Translations under genes and position numbers: made by a program
Notes under the pieces: model-generated
The model's input: only the letters and a program-made list of their open reading frames with translations
What the model was told of the DNA's origin: nothing
Databases searched by the model: none
NCBI GenBank assembly: GCA_004794655.1
Contig: SMMW01000063.1
Coordinates: 394,368-458,367, forward strand
Length of the DNA: 64,000 bases
Direction of reading: 5' to 3'
Source: Marisa cornuarietis
Lineage: Eukaryota; Mollusca; Gastropoda; Architaenioglossa; Ampullariidae
In this document: one piece after another, positions 36,183 through 47,355 of the stretch
Layout: every line of letters starts with the position of its first letter
How positions within the stretch are numbered: the first letter of the stretch is position 1

Positions 36183-36840
36183 ATGGCGACTCACATTTGC
36201 GATGGTGACATGGGAGAGCCGAAGAAACAAAAACTTGACTCTGAGTGCAGAAACTTCCAAGAAAGGTAGACAGATCTTTGCTTTTTGTGCAACATAATAA
36301 CAAGCCACGTGTTTTTAGAAAGTGTGGCTGTTTTTAAGGAACACAACATTACGGCCATGAAACAAAGCACAAGAACAAGTATGGCGGCATCCTTGATTCG
36401 AGCCGCGAAGAAAAGATTGCTAAGTTACGGCAAGAAATTACAGGCTTGACGAGAATATTTACCAAGAAAAGACAAGAAAATGAGGCGGTGGTCAGGGCAA
36501 GTGGGATTTGGCGATTTTATGCGACATCACAACACATCTGAATGAACTCGACCCCAGACTACAAGGGAAAGACAAGTTGATTTCGCATGTGTAAGCGGAC
36601 ATGACAGCCTTCCAAGCGATATTGCAACTCTTCATTCAGGAGGCGGGAAGGGTGCAGCTTGTCCACTTACCAACGTGTACAGCTCTACAGGATCAGCAGC
36701 TAAATATGTCTTTCCCCAAAGCAAGAATGATCCAACTTCTGGGGCTCTTAAAATATAATTTCAATGAAAGATTTGTGGATTTTCATGATTTGAAGAATGA
36801 AATACGTCTCTTCGAAAATCCATTTGCGGCAGATGTGTCA
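36183..36840 (+). pseudogene. hAT-derived (GTF2IRD2/ZBED-like) gene, 5' and middle part, broken
   Basis: The start reads MATHICDGDMGEPKKQKLD and then a CRNFQER segment typical of the N terminus of this hAT-transposase-derived family. A TAG interrupts the frame where the family has Trp. Later blocks appear in shifted frames: ESVAVFKEHN, then KYGGILDSSREEKIAKLRQE, then an ITTHLNEL-like block. A longer frame (36,601-36,838) follows with LKYNFNERFVDFHDLKNEIR and LFENPFAADV. There are at least one stop and two frameshifts, and the zinc-finger region is incomplete. It is not a functional gene. The matching C-terminal part resumes at about 37,935, after about 1.1 kb of inserted sequence. Confidence 0.6.
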
Positions 36841-37467
36841 AGATGTGTTGGAGTGGCGTCCCCTCGCCTAACAGGCTTTAGGGAGGCGGCTCTCCGCAAT
36901 TTTTGTATTTTTCTTAGTTTGTTGTGTTTTTAGTGCCCATTGTGTAAGTCGGTACTTTCTTCGCTGCGTCGCTTTTTGCCTGACGCCATAACGCTTTTTC
37001 TGAAGATCTTTAGATCACACAACGACACGAAGGCTTTTCTCTGAACTCACGGCCGTTGAGAGCCAGCACGGGTCCCGGAGCAGACGACTTGCTAAAACAA
37101 GTGGCTGGTAAAGTTCATAGATTCAAGAGTGACAAGAGGCTAAAGATAGACAAAGGGTATGTCAGACAAATCAGTAACCACGCATTGTGCTTATTCCCAA
37201 TCTCACTTGTCTGATTCTCCACCAGCAAGTAACCTGACGACATCACCTCCCCACCACTGGCAGACAACAAGGTGAAGGTCGTTATCAACATCAATGAGTC
37301 ATCGTCATCAGAAGTGGTCATCGTGCAGTTTGACAGTGTGGCGTGTGTCTATCAGCCATATACAGGAATAGCCAAAGGTCTCACAGATACAACGACACTG
37401 CATGTAGCTCCGCACTCCACAACAGAGACTGTAGGTGGCTGTTAAGCGGACTGATGTAGAAAACTGA

Positions 37468-37730
37468 GATCACGAGTTGTCTTATGTACAGAAAGAAGTA
37501 TTAACCAAGCAGTTACAATATGAGACTTCTCCCACATTACTGTAGCTTCGTCCATCGCCATGAACTGTGGACAGTCATGCTTGTCGTGGGCTATGGTTCT
37601 TGCCGTGACCTGCTGGTCATACACAGGGGTGTGAAGACTACCCATGCTTTTATATCAGCTAGCGGACAGGTGTGTCTCACTGGCTTCCACAACTCCACAG
37701 TCTATGACTATCCTAGCATACTGCTGATTG
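37468..37730 (+). pseudogene. STRAD-like pseudokinase fragment
   Basis: One frame gives ELSYVQKEVLTKQLQ. After a frameshift near 37,515 the next gives HYCSFVHRHELWTV, GYGSCRDL, VIHRGVKTTHAFISASGQVC and LTGFHNS. These follow, in order, the pseudokinase domain of STRAD, the LKB1 cofactor. The stretch between CRDL and VIHRG, which in the family contains most of two helices, is missing, and the sequence degenerates after DYPS. There are no splice signals at these junctions, so it looks like a decayed, internally deleted copy. Confidence 0.5.
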
Positions 37731-37849
37731 CCTCCAGTAGTTCAGTCCGGAAATTCTTGAACAGAATTCTGGATATTTCTCAGTGATTGTAAAACTAATC
37801 TGATGATCTTACTACAAGAATTCTGCTATTTTTCAGTGATTTTAAAACT

Positions 37850-37934
37850 AACCCCATACACTGTACAGCGCATTGAGTCGACTCTGGAGTTGAAAATTGC
37901 GCTATATAAATCTGCTTTAATAATAATAATAAAG
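37850..37934 (+). mobile_element. SINE/LINE-like 3' tail
   Basis: The sequence TTGCGCTATATAAATCTGC followed by (TAA)n is a common 3' end of invertebrate SINEs and their partner LINEs. It closes the segment inserted in the hAT-like pseudogene. Confidence 0.45.
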
Positions 37935-38095
37935 TGCCCCGACAGACCTGCAAGTGGAACTGATTGACTTGAAAACCAAGACATCCCTGCTTGACAAATT
38001 TCGAGCGATGGAGACAATTGATTTCTACGCCGTGTTGCCTGCATAATTTTTTTCCAAATCTCCGAAAACAAGTGTTAAGGATGATTACAATGTTT
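37935..38095 (+). pseudogene. hAT-derived gene, C-terminal fragment
   Basis: The frame reads DLQVELIDLKTKTSLLDKF and then a DFYAVLPA segment ending in a stop, followed by FSKSPKTSV. This is the block that precedes the hAT dimerisation region in GTF2IRD2/ZBED-like proteins. It is collinear with the fragment at 36,183-36,840 and broken by a stop and a frame change. Confidence 0.5.
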
Positions 38096-38099
38096 ACAA

Positions 38100-39241
38100 G
38101 TACTTATGTAGGAGTGGTGGAAACGTATGCTTATTAGATGTGTCCATGTTTACTAGCATGAAGTCAGGGTTTTACCATTTCCTGTCTACATGGGAGACTG
38201 TCAATGAAGCGTATTTTCCCTCTGGGGAATCTTTCGGTAAATTCTTGTGAAAGTTTTTCTTCCGCTTTGGCCCAGAAAAATGTAAACAATGACAAAGCTC
38301 AGCTAGTGCTGTTATATGACTCAGGACCTCTCAACATAGTAGGAAATGCAAAGCATCGTATGCATTCTAGATTTTTCTGTACATTTCTAGTCATAAAACA
38401 AGCCTAGTCCCAGCATGAGAGTTTAAATCCTTACTTAGGTTTGTTGCAATGACCTAGTCATGCAAAACTACTCATCGTCACCCGTTTGCTCCCTGCCTCG
38501 TTGTGACATGTGCCTCATGACATGCATGCATATGCACACATATCACCGGTTATTACATCATAGCTGTTTTAGAAACATGTTGTGGCGGAGACCTGAAGGG
38601 ATGAGATAAGTGTTGTTATTTAGGTAAGGCACCATTAGTCATGCTGTAACAATAAGGCCATCTTTGACTTGGCACTGAAGTCTCTCCAAACACCTACTGT
38701 CTACTGGCATTGGGTCGAGTCAGCAGGGAATGTGCCATACCCTCTAGATCACACACACACACACACACTTTTGTTTGGATAGTTTTCAAGTAGAAATTTC
38801 GTTGTCTGTGTATAGTTTGCCACCTCATCCCATCCAGAGGGGAGCATGAATGTGAGTCATTAGGGTTATAGCGCAATGACTGGAGACTTTTAAAACATTT
38901 TTATTGACAACGAAAAGGTACGGAAATAAAATTCGGGAAATCCCGAATAGTCTCAGAAACAGGAGTGTTGCCACGATCGCTCTCAAACATCCAGTAGCTG
39001 TTCGATGTTTTATGCGATACACACTGCGACATCAGTTGTCCGACACTGGTGACCTTTACCGCCGAGGTACACTTGACACTCCATAACTGGTAACCGTCAA
39101 AAAGGTGAAGAAAAGGTGAAAGAGGCACCGCTGACGACATTGACCATGTTTACACCTGTAAGAGTGAGATCAAACTTGTGCCTTGCAGCAGCTGACACGA
39201 GAAGGGAAGGTGATGTGGTCACTTCGGCTCGACGGTCTATT
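38100..39241. other. Intergenic region and 5' flank of receptor gene
   Basis: No coding similarity was recognised. A short CA tract lies near 38,750. An acceptor-like CCTTGCAG at 39,182-39,189 could join an upstream 5' UTR exon to the receptor gene. Confidence 0.5.
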
Positions 39242-41370
39242 ATGTTGCTGGTGCTGCTGGTGTCGTTGACTGGAAGGGCGTCCAGCTCGGCAGGGGTTCG
39301 GTTCGAGTGTTTCGACGACCTGTGTGTCTCGAGGCTTCAGTACTGCAGCGACAGTCAGCAAAGGTGCCAATACTGTAGGAAGGAGCACTGCCTGGACCCA
39401 GCCTTCACTCCCGCCCGCTGCCAGCCCCTTTGCTCGGGTCTGTCGTGTGCAGTGCACCTTGTCTTTGTTTGTAAATGTTCAATGTCAGTCAGTCAGTCAG
39501 TCAGTCAGTCAGTGTGAGTGAGTGAGTGAGGAAACGAAGACGACATAAAAGTCACCTCCGCTTAACGCTGCTTGTATTGTGACATCACAGAACTCCTGAA
39601 TACTTCTCCCCCAGAAGAATCAACAGCATCGAGCTACAGAATCAGTAGTACCAGTCGGTTGCCAGACAGGCAACATGGCGCTGCCATCTCAACAGGTATG
39701 TACTCACGGAAATCAGTCCGCAGGCAGGTAGACAGGTATTAAAACCCTAACAATTCCTGCAACTTACAATAGGAAGCGGAGAATTTTTTTCTATGTCGCA
39801 TTGTGAAATGTAATCTTAGAAAGTATTAATAATAATAATAAACTGGTATACTTGGTAAGAGGCTTTATACTGATGTTGGATACATCTTTCACTGTTGGTC
39901 AATGTCATCTATACTGTTGAGACATCGTAGACTGCTGACAAGAAGTTGATGTTAGGTCATCTGACCAGTGACATTATTTCACTCCTCGGTTTTTTATCCT
40001 TAGACCATCGTCTAGACATCAAGGCATCTTATATTGTACAATGTCAGCAAGACAGTTTATAGGTGTACAATATCAAGAAGACAGCTTAGTTGTACGATGT
40101 CACGTCACATTTTGTACAATATCACCAAGACAACGTATACTTGTACAGTGCCTCCAAGACCCAACATAGTTGTACGACATCACCAAGACACAACATAGTT
40201 GTACGATATCACCAAGACAACGTACAATGCCTCCAAGACAACATAGTTGTACGATATCCCCAAGACACAACATTGTACGATATCCCCAAGACACAACATA
40301 GTTGTACTATATCCCCAAGACACAACATAGTTGTACGATATCACCAAGACACAACATAGTTGTACGATATCACCAAGACACAACATAGTTGTACGATATC
40401 ACCAAGACACAACATAGTTGTACGATATCACCAAGACACAACATAGTTGTACGATATCACCAACAAAAGTAATGTTTATTTTATTGATCGACATTCCATC
40501 TCTTTGTTTCGTTCTCTCTGTCTCTCGTTATTAGAAAAGAGCATAAACATGAATGCGCACGGCACGTACGTCACGGGTAAGCACAAACTGACAACGGACT
40601 GGTAAAGAGAAATACACAGACAATCATATCATGGTCCCCTGCACGTGCTGCTCACGATAAATACACAGAAAATCATATCATGGACCCCATAGACAATCAT
40701 ATCATGGGCCCCTGCACGTGCTGCTCACGATAGATACATAGACAATCATATCATGGGCCCCTGCACGTGCTGCTCACGATAGATACATAGACAATCATAT
40801 CATGGGCCCCTGCACGAACGCCGCCTTTTGTCTTCCCCTCAAAACCCATCGACGTTGTCGTCATTGACGGAAAATCTAATTCTTTGCAGAGTCCTTGTTG
40901 ATTGTGACAACAGTTCTCTTCATCCTGGTTATCGTTCTCCTCATTGTCATCTTGGTGCTTGCGACCTTCCTGTGCAACTACTCCATTCCCGTCTATAAAC
41001 ATTTTATCCGCCAACGAACTCTCATAAGGGAAGCAAACATGTTGGAAGAAAATGAAACTCTACTGAAAGAGACCCATCAGAAAAGGAATCCAGGGGAAAC
41101 AAAAGGTAGAGTGGTGTACAAATAATTGTCACTGTAGCTCTCAGAGCTTTGAACACACCTTTTTTTTTTTGCCATTCTACTCACTGCCGCGCGGAGAGTT
41201 TTGCTCTGATGTCTTGTGTGAATGGGAGAGAGAGGAAAGCAAGATATATTCAGTATTGTATATAGGTTCGTAATCTCTTAAAGTATAGGTACTGGGTTGA
41301 AATTTTAAACCTATTTATAAATGATGTGTAGAGAATAGTCACTAGCTCACTACACACGCACGAACATACG

Positions 41371-41415
<45 letters not shown>

Positions 41416-41572
41416 TCTTGTACTTCTGTTAATATAAGTTAACCTGAAATACTTTGTAATCCCTCAGTTCAGGATTTTGTAAACAAAAATGGCAAAGTGC
41501 ACAGCCCTCCGCAGTTGCTCTGCAGTGTCTGACCTCACCACCTGGCGCACCATAAAGACCGTGTCCCTGTGA
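39242..41572 (+). CDS. TNF-receptor-like single-pass membrane protein, 187 residues
   Basis: Four exons join in frame: 39242-39437, 39591-39695, 40890-41105 and 41526-41572 (stop TGA), with every internal junction in phase 1. The order is a signal peptide (MLLVLLVSLTGRASS), then one compact cysteine-rich module with eight Cys spaced x4, x6, x6, x2, x4, x9, x3. The second half (CQYCRKEHC...C...C) resembles the single-module receptors of the TNFR superfamily, such as BCMA. A Ser/Thr-rich stalk of about 35 residues follows (exon 2), then one strong membrane segment (residues about 102-128). The charged cytoplasmic tail is about 58 residues and has no death domain. The ATG at 39242 was chosen because it starts the hydrophobic signal; an in-frame ATG at 39146 would add 32 non-hydrophobic residues. 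If splicing fails at 41105 a short GRVVYK tail and stop follow. Family membership is inferred from cysteine pattern only. Confidence 0.65.
40040..40467. repeat. About 29-bp minisatellite in receptor intron
   Basis: Imperfect copies of ACATAGTTGTACGATATCAC plus CAAGACACA. The later copies (40,300-40,467) are nearly identical and the earlier ones are degenerate and truncated. Confidence 0.9.
40619..40813. repeat. About 65-bp repeat, three to four partial copies
   Basis: Blocks containing CAATCATATCATGGGCCCCT and CACGTGCTGCTCACGATAGA recur in the receptor intron about 75 bp before the exon 3 acceptor. Confidence 0.85.
41371..41413. repeat. (CG)n/(CA)n microsatellite
   Basis: A short CGCG run followed by CA repeats, in the receptor intron before the last coding exon. 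Confidence 0.9.
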
Positions 41573-41892
41573 AGGTAGGAGAACTGGCATTGTGCTGAAT
41601 ACAAGTCTTGATGACAGGATCGCTTCAACGTGATCGTCAGGTATGTTGTAATCATGCTGCTCACCTGCACGTATCTCCATGGAAACCTGGGCCTTTCTTC
41701 GGGTTTCCGGCCAGGTGGCAACCGTTGTCTGAGTTGAACTTAGCTGATTCCGAAATGAGGGTGACAATCACGGCACGTCAAATGGCCACTAAAGGTAGTT
41801 TGCAGTGATTTACTTTTGAACTGAGCATCACTGTCAGCTGGGCATGAGCTGAAGCTTAAGGGTACGGGACATCAGTGATGTGCAACAATGTA

Positions 41893-41898
41893 AATAAA
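41893..41898 (+). terminator. Likely polyadenylation signal of the receptor gene
   Basis: AATAAA, about 320 bp after the TGA at 41,570-41,572. Confidence 0.45.
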
Positions 41899-41899
41899 T

Positions 41900-42465
41900 G
41901 TTTCTGATGCTGTGATATTGTATACACCAGGTGTTACTATATATATATATCGACAGAGAGAGTCGAGGGCGATGCTTGTTGTTTACAATCCAATATATTA
42001 TGAACGGGTGCTGTATATGTTACTGTAACAACTGCGACAAACCGTTTTTAGTCAAATAAAATGACCATTTTGTGTTGCAAGGACTTTCCGTTATATTTTC
42101 AAAGCCAGTGAGTCAATGATATTAATAGCACAGCAAGTCTACACATTCTGCTATACTCACCTGTCTGAGCATACTCACAAGACAAGAGTTCTATAAATAG
42201 GACTGATGTAGAGCAGTGTAGATGAAAGGTGTTCATAACTGCCGTAAACAGAGCAACCGTGCGGAGGCCATCTAAACTGCGGTGTCAGCAATGATAGGAA
42301 CTGTCGATGGTTGTTGTAATCATTGGCAGGCTCTAGCCTCTAGACACAACAAACATTCTAGTCAACATCTGGCTGACATATTTTTAACTTCGGCGGCACT
42401 GTTTTGAGATTTGACATCAGCGCTGAGTAGAACGAGCAAAAATGATAATGAACACTACTTTGCTA

Positions 42466-42522
<57 letters not shown>

Positions 42523-45500
42523 CAGAGAGAGAGGAGTGAGCGTGTACTGACATGCAGTTGTGATTTTTCTTGCTGATGGTGATGGAATAGCAGAAGGGAC
42601 GTGCGAGCAAATATAAGCATGCAATCTTTGAAGATTATGAGATACTGTACAACACACACATTCATACGAGTTCCCCAAACTTTACAAGATCAGAATATGC
42701 TCACTTTACTTTGCTGCCCCGGGCCTCCATGGTAAAGGTGCCAAAAAATGTATAAAACTACATTTCTATTCGTGAACATATTGGATTATTTTCAAGTATT
42801 ATATTTGCACAATACCTCACTACGTTTAATCTTATTATATTTTGAAATTAATCATTGGCATAGACCTTGAAAAGTTCCCATTTGATTTCTCTTATTTAAA
42901 TAAAAAAAAAAACGAAGCAGTGTTTGAAATGACGGTCAGAGGGGAGGAAGAGTGTTGGGGGTGGAGGGGTATGTTGCTTGGAACAGAGACATGCTTGGAG
43001 CGACACTCGTTTTAACAACACTCGAAATTCTCGAACTGTTCAATAATTACAGCTGACTTGCCATTTACGCATATTCAATATGCGCAAGATAAAAGTATTT
43101 TTAATGAACAAATTTAATAAAATTAAAAAACGCAGCTTGCAGAAATGTCGCTCTTGAGCTTCTGTTTGCTGGATGTAAGTTTCTTCTCGTTGCAAGCAAA
43201 TAGTAGAGTTCATTCCACGAGAGGTGTTTGTGATTGCAACTAATTAATTCTAATGACAAATCATCACTAAGGTCACGCCGACAGAAAATGTGCTCTCGAA
43301 AGAAGTGGCCGTCCACTGGTAATTATATTGGTCAGCCTGCCTTTGTCCTCTCACTGACAACCGTGTATCATTATTATAAGTAGAAGTAGTAGTAAAAGCC
43401 ATCATAGCATCTTTCCTCACTGCACGGTCGTGAGCTCAGTATGCCGCACGAAAAGTACAAATGAGAGAAGGATAATCTTCTCGAGTGAACAGTCAATGTA
43501 TGCTTAGATTTATCCATTCAGCCTTGTGCTGCTTTTTTACAGTTCTTAAGTTTCAGACATTGTTGACACCCGAGATTACAAATTTACTTTCCCATTCTTT
43601 AATTTCTTTGCACCCTTCTGTCCTATTTCTTTGAACTTCTCTCTTCCTATATCCCACTAGACAACTTCGCTCTTCCTCTGATGACCGTATCCTAACTGTT
43701 CCTGTCACCAGAACAACAACATATATGATCACTGGATGTTTACTTACTGTGGAACAAAACAATTCATTCCCACCCCACTTCCCACTCCTTTTTTTCCTCA
43801 TTTGGCTTCTTCTCTACCCATCTTTCTTTGCAGAATTACGAACCTCACAGTTATTAATTGTTATCCAATTCCTCGTTGCGTTTTCTATATTTGTGTTTTA
43901 TTAGTCATCAGTCATCAGTACTGTTATTTATCCTTCCGGCTTTTGTCAGTTCTCGGTGTCTCGTTCTTGTCTTAATAAGGGCTAAACGCACGTGCCCTAG
44001 GTATACACTGGTATACATGTAGTGATGGTGCTGAAAAAAAATCGAGTGCGATGTTGGTAACAATGTGACCATTTTTTATTTGTAAAAAAAACTGTTTCAC
44101 TTTAGCGAACTTTTAAGTTACACGTGCTACATCTGAAGCGCGTTCTTCGCATTTTGAAAGATATGATTTAAAAAAAATTGTTCTCACCTAATGTCTTCAA
44201 ATAAGTTCTGAAACGTTTAAATCGCGAGTCTTTCATATTAACAATTAAAAGCTTCATAAAAATACTACATTTAATACAAATCTCTAACTAAACTACTTAA
44301 ATTACTTACTTACTTACTTCCTGTTATGCCTGTCGGCACGTAGGGCAGCAAAACTACTAATGAAGACTACTATATCATCTGATGTGTGGGCTATTGACAA
44401 CTAGCCGTAAGTTATGTAACCAGAGGATATTTTGTCACCTCTCCCAGACCTCTTTCCACAAGATGTATCCTTTGTTTCTTTTGAAAAAAAAACTCCACTG
44501 CTATCCTACTGAAAACTATATTTTTTTCATTTACTTATGAAGGCTATTTCCATCTATCAACCTCATTTGTCACTATCGTTCTGTATTGAGCTGATAGCTG
44601 AATTCGCTCTTTTCCTCAATTTGAAGGCTTACTTATTTGAAATATTCAATTTTTGTAACGGTTGTAATATTTCAGCACCTTGAAGCACGCTGTGAGAATT
44701 GTCATCACTATAACCACTGTTCATTGCATCAGTTCTCAAGTGCTTGCCGCTGTCATCCTCCATTCATCAACACCTACATCTTCTTGACACCTTGCTGTCG
44801 ACCTGCATTTAGTCTACCAGTTGCTTCATTTGAAAACAGAACACTTTCCTGTCCCTCCCTTTATCTTGTCACCATGGCTTCACAGTACAATGGGGCACAA
44901 CGTGTTCCCACCCCCAGGTGTGATTCGCTGGATAGCTGTCAGACCTACTAAGCTGCTAGTCCCAGAGACGTCATAGCAATTATAATATGCACACACACAC
45001 ACACACACGTACAGGCATGCATGTAAATCATGCACTCACAACACCATCAGCCTCTGCCATTCTTCATTGTGTGTTGTATGCTGTGTACAGCAACTCCCAA
45101 ACAGCTTGGGCTAAAATATTTTCTACTGTAGAACAGTAATCCATCAAAAACACATCAAAATTTGCATACGTGACTAGTTATCACATACATCAGAGACAGT
45201 AATTTGAGCAGAAAATTAGTGAACTGCTGTTGTTCATGATTTCTTCCCTTCAGTTTCAAATAATAGAAATGTTTCCTTTAAAGTAAACTACTGTTCAAGT
45301 ATTCTGAGCAGTTTATAAGAAAACTAAAGATATTCTTGCTCATGTTGGAGATGATATAGCCAGCCTGATATATCAAGTTGTGCTGGACTTTTTATCCGCC
45401 ACCTTGCACATGAAGAAAGCAAACTATATTACCATTATTTCAATTTAAAAGCAGAAACCAGCACTGTCCAATTTTAATGACAAATTTATTTCCAGAGAAA

Positions 45501-47355
45501 ATGTTTAACATTGAGAGTAAAAGAAAAGTCATCTCTCATAAAATGCAATCAGCTCGTACATATTATTAAAATATGTAGTAATCAAATAAAACGCTGAACA
45601 CTCACTCAGATCTGCGTAGTATTTTAGGGGGTCAACTGATATTTATCATGTATATAATAATTCAATACCATGAGGAGTCCATATAAATGAAATCACTTTT
45701 TTTAATTCCTCTTAAACTTTGAAAACAGCATTAGTACAGTTTAGAGTTTCAGACCTTTAAAACCTGTGATGGGCAACTGTCATGGCCTTCCTAACTTACC
45801 TCTCCTCTAGCAATTACTGGGATTTCAAATTAGCTATTTGGTTTGACCCTTTCTACAATTGCAGAAACGGGCAAAGAGGGTAGCATCAAAGCTTTGTACT
45901 TATGCAAACAACTAGCAAATCTTTCCTCAATTATAAAAGAGGCAAACAAAAGTTTCCTCTAAAACTCTTAAGCATCTTCATGATGCTATTTTTTTCCATA
46001 TTGTTAGACCTGTAAAATGCAGTAATATACAAAATCTAAATAATAAAATATTTTTCAGAACAAAAATTATGCAAAAGGCAGCAATAATCACAAAATACAG
46101 ATGTGTTTTGATTTTGCTTGAACTTTGAACACATTTCCATTGACTATTAAATATTGTAAAATGTTAATTAACAGTAGCACCTTCCTTTCCATGTGATATT
46201 TATCTCGCACCCTGAATTTATTTTGATGTAATAAACCTCTCCAGTCAAATTTTCTATTACACATATAGTCTGTATACTCAGTTTTGGCTCACACTGTGAT
46301 ATAAAACGTACATGAATAAAGTTTGGTGAAAAAGTAATGAACTCTAATAACAAAAATCAGATAAATACAAACATGACTGGAATGTCTGAACATTAAATGT
46401 AAAATGTGACAAAGATATATTGTCTGAAAATAATTTGCCCTTAAGATATTAACAGTATATAAGCGAAGAATGCCTGACAAGAAGACTATAAAAAAAATCA
46501 ACACCTTTAAGCACATAACAGTCTTCCTCTTATATCAGTCATTAAGTTCCATGTGCACAAACAATAAATTGACATAAAATTCATGTACACAAAATTATCA
46601 AGAAAATGTTAGAGTGTACAAAGAAAAGGTTTTCGAGTCTTTCACAATGTGTTTGATTCACAATCATAGATACTGAGAGCAAAGAGGGTAGATTACAGCT
46701 GGTTCTGATTGCTGCAAATTGTGCATAAGCAAAGACATCGCTTTAATTCTGAGAAGTTGTCTGCCAAAGATCTGATTCATAACAGGCATGGACAACTTAA
46801 CAGTAACTTTCTAAAGGTACTGCGAGGGCACCAAAAAACTTCGAAGTAGATCATTATTACACAACTCTATATAATTTTATTACTTGCATAAAACCATACG
46901 ATTTTTGGAAGATATGGAACCACAAACCCAACCAGTACTGATGAAATGCAGCAGACATGTTGTAATAAATTAAGATTTTTCATAGAAGAATCACAGAAAA
47001 TAGAAATATAATTTTAATGCTGGAATCTTATTTCACTAAGACAGAAGTTTTGATAGAATCAAAGTTTTTAAAACACAAGAAGAAAAATGAATAAAACATA
47101 ATACAACAATCATGCTCAAGAAGTAAAATTGGTGGGTACACTTTATCTTCTCACAAGCTGCTAGGTCTCTTATGTGCAGTGATGGTGATCCTGACACTAC
47201 AACTACTATTTATAAAATAAAAGCAGCTCTTCAACATCTTAAATATTTTACAGTGGCAACATTTGTAAAAGCATGTGTGTGTGTGTGTGCCCACAAGCAT
47301 GTATGCAAATTTGTAATTTGACAAAAAAAAATAAAAAAAACAGGTGCTGGTTTTT
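41900..47355. other. Intergenic region with a GT microsatellite; no supported gene
   Basis: It contains a (GT)n tract at 42,468-42,522 and short CA tracts near 44,990. From about 45 kb it is very AT-rich, and its right end likely includes the 3' UTR of the minus-strand MAGUK-like gene. No domain, signal peptide with donor, or multi-exon frame was recognised on either strand. Confidence 0.5.

Larger units (their letters stand above)
36841..37934. mobile_element. Inserted segment splitting the hAT-like pseudogene
   Basis: The hAT-like coding similarity stops after ENPFAADV and resumes with DLQVELIDLK, which are adjacent in intact members of the family. The 1.1 kb between them is therefore a later insertion. 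It carries the STRAD-like fragment and ends with a SINE-like 3' tail. No clear target-site duplication was found by eye. Confidence 0.45.

Noticed and set aside
44637..44951. 104-codon plus-strand frame with several cysteines
   Set aside because: No regular cysteine spacing, no signal peptide at its start, no splice context; judged chance.
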